This document shows, piece after piece, positions 17,309 through 24,702 of a stretch of 34,517 nucleotides of DNA (positions within the stretch are counted from its first letter, which is position 1; each line of letters starts with the position of its first letter). The DNA comes from Actinomycetota bacterium (GTDB lineage Bacteria; Actinomycetota; Acidimicrobiia; Acidimicrobiales; Acidimicrobilacustridaceae), in assembly GCA_009700115.1 (NCBI GenBank), contig WLMU01000012.1:1-34517 (forward strand). Direction: 5' to 3'. The notes under the pieces are model-generated. The model worked only from the letters and a program-made list of their open reading frames with translations. It had not been told where the DNA came from and ran no database searches. Both the position numbers and the translations under genes were made by a program.

Positions 17309-19618
17309 TCACCTCACCGATGCGGTCTTGCGAGCCGCCGACGTCGTGGTCGTCGTCGCAGGAGGAATCGTTGTCGGCACCGAAGACGCGAGCGCCGCTG
17401 GAGAACCGGCGGTCAGAGCGCGAACGCGATCGCCGTCAGTGATAGTGGCCTGCATTGACGAGCTCGGAAGTCCGAGTACTGAGGAAACGGGCGCGCCGCC
17501 AAGTGCGAGATCGGTCGCAGCCGGCGCAATGCCAAGTCGATTCAGTGCGAATGATCCAAGTTTCGAGAAGACCGGGGCTGCCGTTGCACCGCCTGTGTAA
17601 TCGCCGCCGGGCTCATCGAGCATCACATAGACAGAAAGTGCTGGCTGCTGGGCGGGGACGAAGCCCACGAACGTCGATTGGTAACGAGTGATTCCGAATT
17701 TGTCGGCGTAGCCGCCACCAGGTTGAGGCTTGCGAGCGGTGCCGGTCTTACCTGCGACGGAGTAGCCATTGATCGCGGCGTGCTGTCCAGTTCCTTCGTT
17801 CACGACGTTACGCAGCATCAGGTTCACTTTGTCAGCGGTCGCAGTGCTCACCGCTCGATGAGAGTCACCTGCAGCAGTGAGATGTTCAACACCTTGGGCA
17901 TCGATTGTTGAATCAACAAGTTTCGGAGCGACATAGACGCCCTGATTCGCGATCGTGTTATAAGCGAAGAGCAGCTGCATCGGCGTCACAGAAATGCCCT
18001 GACCGATGGCGATGGACGGGAGAGATGTCCCCGAGTACTTCGACGGAGCGAGAACTGATCCGGACGCCTCGTTAGGAAAGTCGAGCGTCGTTTTTACGCC
18101 GAGGCCGAATGCTTTCTGAGTTGCATAGAGCGCGTCTTTTCCGAGGCCCTGACCAATTTTGATGGCACCGATATTCGACGAGTGCGTCAGAATCTGCGTG
18201 GTATCCCACGTAACCGTTCCGCGACCTTCAGCTTCACCAAATTCAGCGTCGTAGATTTTCAACGTTGGAGGCAGATTGAACTGAGTTGATGGAGTGACCT
18301 GACCTGCTTCAATTGCGCCAGAGATCGTGACGGTTTTCATTACCGAACCCGGCTCGTACTGCGTCGTAAGCGCGCTGTTATTCGAGCTGACGCGAACCAG
18401 CCCCGTCTCTGGATCAAGGACCATGTTGGCCATCGCGAGAATCTCGCCAGTTCCAGGCTTACTCACAATGGCCACTCCGCCCTTGGCGCCGGTTGCTTTC
18501 ACCTGGTCGCCCAATAGGCGCTCTGCTTCATATTGGATCGATTGATCAATCGTGAGTTTGAGATCATCACCCTTTTGAGCAGGTGTCAGAGAGTGGTCAC
18601 CAACTGCGATCGTTCTCCCCGATGGGCTTCGCTCGAGCGAGAGACTCCCTGGAGTGCCGGTGAGCGCGGCTCCGTACTGAGATTCGAGACCCGAAATTCC
18701 GACGTTGTCCACATCAACGCTTCCAAGCAACGAACGCGCCGAGTCACCTGCAGGTGCGAAGCGTTCGCTCTCCTCAAGGGATGAAACGCCAGCGAGTCCG
18801 AGCGCCGCGACCTGATCAGCGACATCAGAAGTTACGCGTCGAGCGAGGTAGGCAAATCTTCCTTTGCCGTTCATCCTTGACTCGACCCATAGAGGATCAA
18901 GGCCCAGAACCGGAGCGAGTTTGGCTGACTCGCTCGATGCATCTGTCACAAGTTTCGGATCGACAAAGATTGAGCGACCCGGCCGCGAAATGACGAGTTC
19001 AGCGCCGTTGCGATCAAGGATCGCCCCGCGGTCTGCGGCCAATATCTGCGTGTTTGTGCGCTGACCGGCGCCGTAGACAACGTAACGACCTCGATCGAAA
19101 ACTTGGAGGTTGACGACCTGAGCCAAAACAATTGCGAAGAGCACAACAATGAACCCGAGGACGATCAACGAACGTCGACGCTGATTCCCCACCGACGTCC
19201 TCACCATCGTGGGCTTCGACCCTTTTCCAGAACTTGCTGGATCAAAGATTCCTCGAATCGAGGAGAAGATCGAAGCAATGATCGAACCAATCCACGATTG
19301 TGCGATTTCTGAAGCCGTCATCGACCCATAACGCGAGGGTTGCATTGAACGCGGCACTGAATACGAGGCCTCAACGCGCCCTTGAGGACGAGACGTAACT
19401 CGCCCTTGAGTCGGGCGCGCCGTTGTCGACCGGTTTTGGGAACTGTGTACTGACGAGGTTCGTGGCGCCGTGGTTCCGCGTCCCGTCGAATGGCGAGTGG
19501 GGCGAGATGGAGTCGATACTCGGCGACGACCACGCGGCAAATAATCAGCAGAATTCCAAGGTGCGTTCTTCGGCGGATGATCAACCGAAGGCGACTCGGG
19601 CCCAGGGGGTGGGTTCAT
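17309..19618 (-). CDS. ftsI: FtsI/PBP3-type septal transpeptidase with long N-terminal extension
   Basis: This class B penicillin-binding protein crosslinks septal peptidoglycan, working with FtsW. Catalytic motifs are SxxK at S425 (PGSVMKT), SxN at 480-482 (SSN) and KTGT at 624-627. The single transmembrane helix spans about 149-171. The dimerisation domain begins DRGAILDRNG. The product is 769 residues because of a cytoplasmic extension of about 148 residues, rich in Ser, Arg, Pro and Thr, with a possible amphipathic helix at 103-125, and a Thr/Ala/Ser tail at the C-terminus. The ATG at 19618 overlaps the ftsL stop as ATGA, which supports the long form. Confidence 0.94.
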   Translation of the reverse strand: MNPPPGPESPSVDHPPKNAPWNSADYLPRGRRRVSTPSRPTRHSTGRGTTAPRTSSVHSSQNRSTTARPTQGRVTSRPQGRVEASYSVPRSMQPSRYGSMTASEIAQSWIGSIIASIFSSIRGIFDPASSGKGSKPTMVRTSVGNQRRRSLIVLGFIVVLFAIVLAQVVNLQVFDRGRYVVYGAGQRTNTQILAADRGAILDRNGAELVISRPGRSIFVDPKLVTDASSESAKLAPVLGLDPLWVESRMNGKGRFAYLARRVTSDVADQVAALGLAGVSSLEESERFAPAGDSARSLLGSVDVDNVGISGLESQYGAALTGTPGSLSLERSPSGRTIAVGDHSLTPAQKGDDLKLTIDQSIQYEAERLLGDQVKATGAKGGVAIVSKPGTGEILAMANMVLDPETGLVRVSSNNSALTTQYEPGSVMKTVTISGAIEAGQVTPSTQFNLPPTLKIYDAEFGEAEGRGTVTWDTTQILTHSSNIGAIKIGQGLGKDALYATQKAFGLGVKTTLDFPNEASGSVLAPSKYSGTSLPSIAIGQGISVTPMQLLFAYNTIANQGVYVAPKLVDSTIDAQGVEHLTAAGDSHRAVSTATADKVNLMLRNVVNEGTGQHAAINGYSVAGKTGTARKPQPGGGYADKFGITRYQSTFVGFVPAQQPALSVYVMLDEPGGDYTGGATAAPVFSKLGSFALNRLGIAPAATDLALGGAPVSSVLGLPSSSMQATITDGDRVRALTAGSPAALASSVPTTIPPATTTTTSAARKTASVR

Positions 19619-20130
19619 CGCTTCGCTGCCGTCGATGCTGCGGTGGTCGGAGTCGTCGCTTTCGCCGCCGTGGACGGCGATGTCTTTGCCTTCGGAACGG
19701 TTGTCGGCGTGGGGGCCGGCGGCATTTCACCAGCGCGTGCATCGTCAGTCATCTTGGGCTGGAGATAGACCGGGGTCGGAGCCGGGATCATCCCAAGCTT
19801 GGTCGTCGCCAACGTTGTGACATTTTGAGGACTCTGCAATTGCGCAAGTTCAACTCGAAGATGCTCCGCTCTCGTTTCTGCTTCGCCGATGCGCGTAGTC
19901 ACACGATCGATATGCGCCTGTTCGGAGATGATGAGCGTCTGAGCGGCTGCAATCGCAAAGAGCACGAAGACGACGCCAACGACGGCGGCAACCAGCCCGA
20001 TTCGGCGGCGTTCAGGTGCGGTGCGATCTACAAGTCGAAGCCGCGATCGGATGCCCTCACGAGGCGCGACCTGCGATTCACGGAGAGCGGCCGATCGGCG
20101 CCCCTCTGCAGCTACTCGAGCGCTGGTCAT
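19615..20130 (-). CDS. ftsL: FtsL-like bitopic septum protein
   Basis: The 171-residue product has a basic cytoplasmic region (1-43), one transmembrane helix (about 44-67), a coiled coil (about 70-100) and the FtsL-like ending NVTTLATTKLGMIPAPTPVYLQP, then a Pro/Thr/Ala/Lys-rich tail to the end. FtsL forms a complex with FtsQ and FtsB-type proteins and activates FtsWI. Sequence identity in this family is low, so the call rests on architecture and on position between rsmH and ftsI, with 4-base overlaps at both ends. The tail is longer than in most FtsL proteins. Confidence 0.85.
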   Translation of the reverse strand: MTSARVAAEGRRSAALRESQVAPREGIRSRLRLVDRTAPERRRIGLVAAVVGVVFVLFAIAAAQTLIISEQAHIDRVTTRIGEAETRAEHLRVELAQLQSPQNVTTLATTKLGMIPAPTPVYLQPKMTDDARAGEMPPAPTPTTVPKAKTSPSTAAKATTPTTAASTAAKR

Positions 20131-21068
20131 GATCGTTCCGCGATTCGAAGACGAGCGCTTTCAGCACGAGGATTCACACTGCATTCAGCGGCACTAGGAG
20201 TTGTTCCGCCACGACGAATGAGACGAACTTTTGAAAGGGCGCCACAAACACATGGGAGGTTTGTCGGACACATACACCCGCCAGATTCCGCGTCACGCAT
20301 GACTTTCTTAACGATGCGATCCTCGCCCGAGTGATACGACAACACGACCAAACGGCCGCCAGCACTCAGCGAATCGATCGCAGCTTCTACTGCAACCGGA
20401 AGAATCTCGAGTTCATTGTTGACCTCGATGCGAATGGCCTGGAACGTGCGCTTTGCTGGATGCCCACCTGTTCGCCGCGCCGGTGCCGGAATCGCATCGC
20501 GAGTGATCTCTGCGAGTTGCGTCGTGGTTTCAACGGGACGCGCCGCGATGATTGAGCGAGCAATTCGACCTGCAAATCGTTCATCGCCGAAGTCGCGAAG
20601 AACCCGAGCAAGTTGCTTTTCGTCGTACTCGTTGACGACTGTCATTGCGCTCAGCGACTGCGAAGTATCCATTCGCATGTCGAGAGCAGCATCGAATCGA
20701 TAACTAAAGCCGCGATCAGCGCGATCGAACTGTGGAGAACTGACGCCAAGATCAAAGAGGGCCCCGAGTACAGGCTGATCGTTCAGTTCTGAACGAACGA
20801 TTGCGGCAAACGAATCGAATCGGGCCTGCACGGTGCGGACGCGAGCCCCGAAGCGGGACAACCGTCCACGGGCCACAACAAGGGCATCGGCGTCTTGGTC
20901 GATACCAAGCACGGAAAGATGTGGATAGGCATCGAGGATCGCCACCGAGTGGCCAGCGCCACCGAGCGTGGCGTCGATGACCCAACCTGCAGGGACCGAA
21001 TCGAAGGCCGCCACGATTTCGTCGAGCATCACCGGCTGGTGGTCGAACTCATCGTGGTTCTCGGCCAT
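20127..21068 (-). CDS. rsmH: 16S rRNA (cytosine-1402-N4)-methyltransferase
   Basis: RsmH (MraW) methylates N4 of C1402 in the ribosomal P site. The 313-residue product begins with HQPVMLDEIV, followed by the SAM site VIDATLGGAGHS, LGIDQDADAL, LGVSSPQFDRADRGFSYR, KRTFQAIRIEVNNEL and LSYHSGEDRIVKK. A four-cysteine cluster near the C-terminus (GGCMCPTNLPCVCGA) is often seen in this family. ATG 21068 has an AGAGG site 8 bases upstream; a longer frame to 21383 overlaps mraZ and reads through structured leader RNA, so it was not used. The 3' end overlaps ftsL by four bases. Confidence 0.96.
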   Translation of the reverse strand: MAENHDEFDHQPVMLDEIVAAFDSVPAGWVIDATLGGAGHSVAILDAYPHLSVLGIDQDADALVVARGRLSRFGARVRTVQARFDSFAAIVRSELNDQPVLGALFDLGVSSPQFDRADRGFSYRFDAALDMRMDTSQSLSAMTVVNEYDEKQLARVLRDFGDERFAGRIARSIIAARPVETTTQLAEITRDAIPAPARRTGGHPAKRTFQAIRIEVNNELEILPVAVEAAIDSLSAGGRLVVLSYHSGEDRIVKKVMRDAESGGCMCPTNLPCVCGALSKVRLIRRGGTTPSAAECSVNPRAESARLRIAERS

Positions 21069-21090
21069 ATCGGATACCTCTCGCTGCGGA

Positions 21091-21225
21091 GCCAGCCGGC
21101 AAAGCCGGGGCCGGTCCTCAGCAGTCCCTCGGAACACGGGCGCCCGCCGGGATTTCTCCCCGGTCGGGCTCGATGGGAAGCGGGCGGAGTAGGGGCCTTC
21201 CATCGTGTATTCCGAGAGACTGCTG
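21091..21225 (-). promoter_or_regulatory. Structured leader RNA of rsmH, candidate mraW RNA motif
   Basis: The 233-base gap between mraZ and rsmH folds into a three-way junction. The closing stem pairs 21119-21138 with 21204-21225 (CAGCAGTC with GACTGCTG, then CTCGGAA and CACG with their complements, small bulges). Inside lie one hairpin at 21142-21169 (GCCCG CCGGG with CCCGG CGGGC, 7-base loop, one bulge) and one pairing 21171-21180 with 21197-21205. A further CCGGC/GCCGG hairpin at 21096-21108 sits just before the rsmH ribosome-binding site. A conserved mraW RNA motif upstream of mraW in Actinobacteria is established; assignment to it is inference from position and fold. Confidence 0.7.
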
Positions 21226-21301
21226 AAAATCGGGCGACCGGCTCGGTCGCAGGAGTGGTCCTTTCGTTTCTGGGTCAGGGACAAGTGGGACATGACACGG
21301 A

Positions 21302-21721
21302 CTAGAGCCCCAAGGACGTAACGGCTTGGGTGAGGCTGTCGTCGGCGAGTGAGGCTTGGTCGTTCCAGCGACCGGCGTTCCATATCTCAATGCGACCAAA
21401 GGCGCCGATGACGACGGCCTCTTTGTCGAGCGAGGCGAATTCGCGCAAACGCTGGGGAATGGTGATGCGGCCTTGAGAATCGGGTCGGACCTCGTGGGCG
21501 TTGGCGGCGAAGGCACGGAGCGATTCCTGGCTGGTTTCGCCCGAGCGGACCTTGTCCTGAAGACGGTTGGCCATTTCGCTGAAGCCCTCTTCGGTCCAGA
21601 GGCCGAGACAGCGGTCGAGTTGGGAAATAAAGCCCTTATCGACCAACTGGGCGCGGAAGGTCGCGGGAAGGACCACTCGGCCCTTGTCATCGAGCGAATG
21701 CTCGAACGTCCCAACGAACAT
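21302..21721 (-). CDS. mraZ: MraZ, DNA-binding transcriptional regulator of the dcw cluster
   Basis: MraZ is an AbrB/SpoVT-fold protein that forms rings and binds TGGGN repeats upstream of its own gene, repressing the dcw operon. The 139-residue product starts MFVGTFEHSLDDKGRVVLPATFRAQL, the first swapped-hairpin domain, and has the second at DSQGRITIPQRLREFA. ATG 21721 is supported by the conserved start MFVG and a GAGAGG site about 9 bases upstream; the longer frame to 21781 would reach into the promoter. It is the first gene of the cluster, 233 bases before rsmH. Confidence 0.96.
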   Translation of the reverse strand: MFVGTFEHSLDDKGRVVLPATFRAQLVDKGFISQLDRCLGLWTEEGFSEMANRLQDKVRSGETSQESLRAFAANAHEVRPDSQGRITIPQRLREFASLDKEAVVIGAFGRIEIWNAGRWNDQASLADDSLTQAVTSLGL

Positions 21722-21744
21722 GCCTGCAATCCTCTCCACCGGCT

Positions 21745-21823
21745 CCCCACGGAGCCCCAACGAGTTGCTATCTTGCCCCACTTTCCCCCACTACGCAAGT
21801 ACTTCCCTCCCCTGCACACCCCA
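21745..21823 (-). promoter_or_regulatory. MraZ operator: six TGGGG/AGGGG boxes in three pairs
   Basis: On the minus strand TGGGG occurs at 21745-21749, 21755-21759, 21776-21780, 21786-21790 and 21819-21823, and AGGGG at 21809-21813. Each pair is spaced exactly 10 bp (5-base box, 5-base spacer), and pairs are 21 and 23 bp apart, close to two helical turns. This matches the known MraZ target of TGGGN repeats with 5-base spacers. Confidence 0.85.
21770..21798 (-). promoter_or_regulatory. Core promoter of mraZ
   Basis: On the minus strand TTGCGT (21793-21798) and CAAGAT (21770-21775) are separated by exactly 17 bases. The spacer itself holds the middle pair of TGGGG boxes, so bound MraZ would block RNA polymerase. 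The mraZ ATG lies about 48 bases downstream of the -10 element. Confidence 0.6.
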
Positions 21824-21888
21824 AAGACCCCTTTCCCCTTGCAATCGGAGGCAAAGGAGGTACATCCGCCCCGGGGCAGGCCCATGGC

Positions 21889-21936
21889 CAGGGCCAGCCC
21901 GCGGCAGGGCCAGCCCGGGCCCGCGCCCAGGCGCGG
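21889..21936. repeat. GC-rich 16-bp direct repeat and hairpin upstream of the mraZ promoter
   Basis: CAGGGCCAGCCCG occurs at 21889-21901 and 21905-21917 (period 16). A perfect hairpin follows at 21921-21936 (CCGCGC, loop CCAG, GCGCGG). It lies between the stop of the ligase gene and the mraZ promoter. No T-run follows the hairpin on the minus strand, so it is not a clear terminator. Confidence 0.7.
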
Positions 21937-21986
21937 TACTGAGCTCGACGAATTCGGCCGGCTCGCTAAAAAATTTCTGAGAACGG

Positions 21987-22649
21987 TTACGGAAGAGCGT
22001 CGATAAACGCGTCGCGTAGATCGAACGCAGCATCTCCGAGCGGTGCAGTCGTTACCGCAACGTCGTTGATCGAACCGCCACTCTTCGCAACACCTGGAGC
22101 CAAAAGTTGTTGATGACGCGTCGCGTCCCAACGCAGCGGCACCGAACATTGAAAGCGAGCGCCCGCACGTGTGCGTCGCTGCGAAATGCCAACGACCTTC
22201 GCGCCACCAACAGTCACTTCACCAGCAGCAAGTCCAGCAAAACACACAACCGGCGACAATGCGTTCGTAAGCATTGCCCCCCGATGCACAACTCCTTCGA
22301 CACCCACTGACAGAAGTGCCGCGACCCACACATCGCCGAGCCATTGTGACGCCAGACTGACATCGTCTTGCCACAACGGATCAGACCGGCCAATCACGAC
22401 ATCGATCCAAATCTGTGCGCCGGGATCGAGCAGCACAGCTCCTCCCCCGCTCTGGCGATTGAACACATCGATATCGAGTCGCTTCGCTACCTCAAGGTCA
22501 ACATCCTCGATCGATTGTGCCGAACCGAGGGCGAGCGCCGAACCATTCACGTCGAGCACGCGCACCGAACGCTGTGCGCCATCAGGAACGCCATGGCTGT
22601 GAAAGCCACGTGCATCTCCCTTTGCTCTCACAACATCCCAACGAGCCAC
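21987..22649 (-). CDS. Lipoate/biotin--protein ligase (LplA/BPL) family protein
   Basis: The 220-residue product has the family core: RQSGGGAVLLDPGAQIWIDVV (65-85, compare R-x-SGGGAVYHD in LplA) and the catalytic lysine in VGGAKVVGISQRR (K151). Members attach lipoate, octanoate or biotin to carrier domains using an adenylate intermediate. The exact substrate cannot be told from sequence. The start is GTG 22649. It is divergent from the SDR gene with a 36-base gap and lies upstream of mraZ on the same strand, though mraZ has its own promoter. Confidence 0.8.
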   Translation of the reverse strand: MARWDVVRAKGDARGFHSHGVPDGAQRSVRVLDVNGSALALGSAQSIEDVDLEVAKRLDIDVFNRQSGGGAVLLDPGAQIWIDVVIGRSDPLWQDDVSLASQWLGDVWVAALLSVGVEGVVHRGAMLTNALSPVVCFAGLAAGEVTVGGAKVVGISQRRTRAGARFQCSVPLRWDATRHQQLLAPGVAKSGGSINDVAVTTAPLGDAAFDLRDAFIDALP

Positions 22650-22685
22650 ACGCGCAGGTTACCGACCAGCGATACGGTCACCGCC

Positions 22686-23534
22686 ATGACTGTTACCGGC
22701 AATGGATATCTCACAGGACGATCGATCATCGTGACCGGAGCGGCAAGCGGCTTCGGCCGGATCGTCACCAAGATCGCGTCGGAACGCGGCGCCAACGTCC
22801 TTGCCGCCGATATCGATGCCGATGGTGTGACCTCACTCGCCGCCGAACTCCAGGCTCAAGGTCGCCTTGTGCACGCTTGCACGGTGGATGTGACTGACCC
22901 TGCACAGACAATCGCCATGGCGAACGCTTGCATCGCCAACTTCGGATCTATCGATGTACTTGTCAACAATGCCGGCATCATGCCCCTCGCCTTTTGGGCC
23001 GACCATGCCGAAGCTGCCGAAGCTTGGAACCGGTGTATCGATATCAACTTCAAAGGTGTCGTGAATGGAATCTCCGCCGTTCACGATCAGATGATCAAGC
23101 AAGGCCGTGGTCAGGTCGTGAACATCTCATCGATCTACGGAAATGTTCCAGTGGCTGGTTCTGCGATCTATACCGCCACAAAAGCGGCCGTCAACGTGCT
23201 TTCAGAGTCACTGCGTATCGAATCACAGGGACGCATCAAAGTAACGACGGTCAAACCAACTGGCGTCATCGGCACAAACCTCGGTGCGTCAATCATCAAC
23301 GGTGACGCGATGATCGGAATCCTCGGACAGAACATGGACTCGTTCCGCGAGAACGCCGTGAAGTTCATGACGCCGGGTGAATCCGAGGGCCTCACCGATC
23401 CCGAGAACATCCGCTACTGGGCGATCTCACCCGAAGAGCTCGCAGAACAGATCATCTATGTGATTGATCAGCCCTGGGGTGTGTCGATTAGCGACATCAC
23501 CGTTCGCGCATCGGGCGATCAGTACCTGTCCTGA
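22686..23534 (+). CDS. Short-chain dehydrogenase/reductase (classical SDR)
   Basis: The 282-residue product is a Rossmann-fold NAD(P)-dependent oxidoreductase. It has the cofactor motif TGAASGFG (17-24), NNAG (94-97), the catalytic Ser in NISSIYG (148-149) and YTATK (Y162, K166). Asp in AADIDADG after the second strand suggests NAD rather than NADP. The substrate is unknown. ATG 22686 is preferred because the cofactor motif lies 16 residues in; the longer frame to 22368 runs antisense through the ligase gene. Neighbouring genes do not point to a pathway. Confidence 0.9.
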   Translation: MTVTGNGYLTGRSIIVTGAASGFGRIVTKIASERGANVLAADIDADGVTSLAAELQAQGRLVHACTVDVTDPAQTIAMANACIANFGSIDVLVNNAGIMPLAFWADHAEAAEAWNRCIDINFKGVVNGISAVHDQMIKQGRGQVVNISSIYGNVPVAGSAIYTATKAAVNVLSESLRIESQGRIKVTTVKPTGVIGTNLGASIINGDAMIGILGQNMDSFRENAVKFMTPGESEGLTDPENIRYWAISPEELAEQIIYVIDQPWGVSISDITVRASGDQYLS

Positions 23535-23538
23535 GTCG

Positions 23539-23817
23539 TCAGTGTGTTTTTGAGGTGACTTCGGGCCAGGCCCGGCACCAATGCAGATAGGTGATCAGGT
23601 CCTTGGGTTGAGGATCGCCACCCGAACCGCCGTAGGCCGTCACCAGCCGAAACTTCAAATACGCCGCGTCCGGAAGCGGAAGAAACGGCGCACGCTTCCA
23701 CCAACCGCTTGGCGCCAACCGAAATAGTTGGCGTAGGGCTGTTGCCCACAGCGAAGGATGACGAACAACTGCGACTGCTCCGGCGAGCATCCAGCGCGGA
23801 GAGGGTTGATCGGTCAC
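23539..23817 (-). CDS. Small conserved actinobacterial protein of unknown function
   Basis: The 92-residue product starts at GTG 23817, nine bases after the ROK kinase stop, and its stop lies 4 bases from that of the convergent SDR gene. It is rich in Trp and aromatic residues (HPSLWATALRQLFRLAP, GWWKRAPFLPLP, AYLKFRLVTAYGG, YLHWCRAWP). It looks like a compact soluble or membrane-proximal protein rather than a shadow, because composition and position fit the operon. I recognise the pattern as one seen in small uncharacterised actinobacterial proteins, but no function can be given. Confidence 0.75.
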   Translation of the reverse strand: MTDQPSPRWMLAGAVAVVRHPSLWATALRQLFRLAPSGWWKRAPFLPLPDAAYLKFRLVTAYGGSGGDPQPKDLITYLHWCRAWPEVTSKTH

Positions 23818-23826
23818 GAGATGATC

Positions 23827-24702
23827 CTACTGATCGAGTCCGCGCCAGCCGACCGCCGCCGCACCAATGAGCGGACCATCCGCGCCGAGACCTCCACGCC
23901 GAAGCTCACAGCCCCTCGAAAAATCAAGTTGTGCGCGCAATGCGATCTCGTCGTTTGCAGCAGCGAAGAACGGATCGCCGAAGCCAAGCGCTACCGAACC
24001 AGCGACAACAGCGAGGCGTAGATCAAGCAAGTTTGCAACCGTTGCTACAGCGCGTCCGACAAGGCGGCCGGTGCGTTCGATGACATCAGCCGAAGCCTCC
24101 GCCGCAGGAAGTCCGGTGATCGCTGCGATCGCGGTGCCTGACGCTTCTGCCTCGAGACAACCGCGTGCTCCACATGCACACGCTCGACCTTCGGGTTCGA
24201 CACATATGTGGCCGATGTGCCCAGCGTTCCCATCGGCGCCATCAAGAAGTCGCCCGTCGAGAACAATTCCTCCACCCACTCCCGTTGAAACAACCATCGC
24301 GAGGTAATTGTCGACGCCTTGTGCCGCTCCCAACCAACCTTCTGCCAACGCAAGCGCTTTCGCGTCGTTGTCAACGAATGTCGGGAGCGCCGTTGAAGCG
24401 GAAAGTCGCGCAAGAAGTGGAAACGCGCGCCACGCCGGAATATTCACTGGCGAAACTTCGACACCGCCACGAGTCATCGGGCCACCGGTGCCGACGCCAC
24501 ATACGACCGGAGACGTCGCCGATTCACTGACCACCTGACGACTCAGTTCAACAATCACGCCAAACATGTCATCGCCAGATCCATGCGCCGGCGTCACTGC
24601 TCGCTTACGGGCAAGGATCGCTCCGTCGCGATCGACAATGCCTACGTCAATCTTGGTTCCGCCGATATCGACAGCGAGGGCTACCGGACCAGACAGAGTC
24701 AG
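23827..24702 (-). CDS. ROK-family sugar kinase (glucokinase-like), probable CTG start
   Basis: ROK kinases phosphorylate glucose or related sugars with ATP. The frame carries the phosphate loop DIGGTK (residues 12-17 from the proposed start), the catalytic Asp in VDNDAKAL (about 111-113), GVGGGIVLDG, GHIGH (161-165) and the ROK zinc motif C-x-C-G-x-x-G-C (175-182). No ATG, GTG or TTG lies in frame between the upstream stop (TAA at 24745-24747) and DIGGTK. The GTG at 24597 would delete the phosphate loop. CTG at 24700-24702 forms a CTGA overlap with the DUF3040 stop, the same geometry as the ATGA and GTGA overlaps elsewhere here, with GAGG close upstream. Length is then 291 residues, normal for the family. 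Confidence 0.85.
   Translation of the reverse strand: MTLSGPVALAVDIGGTKIDVGIVDRDGAILARKRAVTPAHGSGDDMFGVIVELSRQVVSESATSPVVCGVGTGGPMTRGGVEVSPVNIPAWRAFPLLARLSASTALPTFVDNDAKALALAEGWLGAAQGVDNYLAMVVSTGVGGGIVLDGRLLDGADGNAGHIGHICVEPEGRACACGARGCLEAEASGTAIAAITGLPAAEASADVIERTGRLVGRAVATVANLLDLRLAVVAGSVALGFGDPFFAAANDEIALRAQLDFSRGCELRRGGLGADGPLIGAAAVGWRGLDQ

Noticed and set aside
20127-21383. Longer rsmH frame of 418 residues
   Set aside because: The extra 105 residues cross the structured leader and the mraZ stop and lack RsmH similarity; ATG 21068 has a good ribosome-binding site.
21853-21861. Perfect Shine-Dalgarno-like AAAGGAGGT on the plus strand
   Set aside because: The nearest downstream ATG is about 20 bases away and the plus-strand frame there is a shadow lying across the mraZ control region.
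21921-21936. Terminator for the ligase gene
   Set aside because: The hairpin is perfect but no T-run follows on the minus strand; listed only as a repeat/hairpin.
21356-22006. 216-residue plus-strand frame over mraZ
   Set aside because: It is antisense to mraZ and its promoter, has no family motifs and no suitable ribosome-binding site.
24595-24597. GTG as start of the ROK kinase
   Set aside because: It would remove DIGGTK, the ATP phosphate loop, which is coded in the same frame just upstream.
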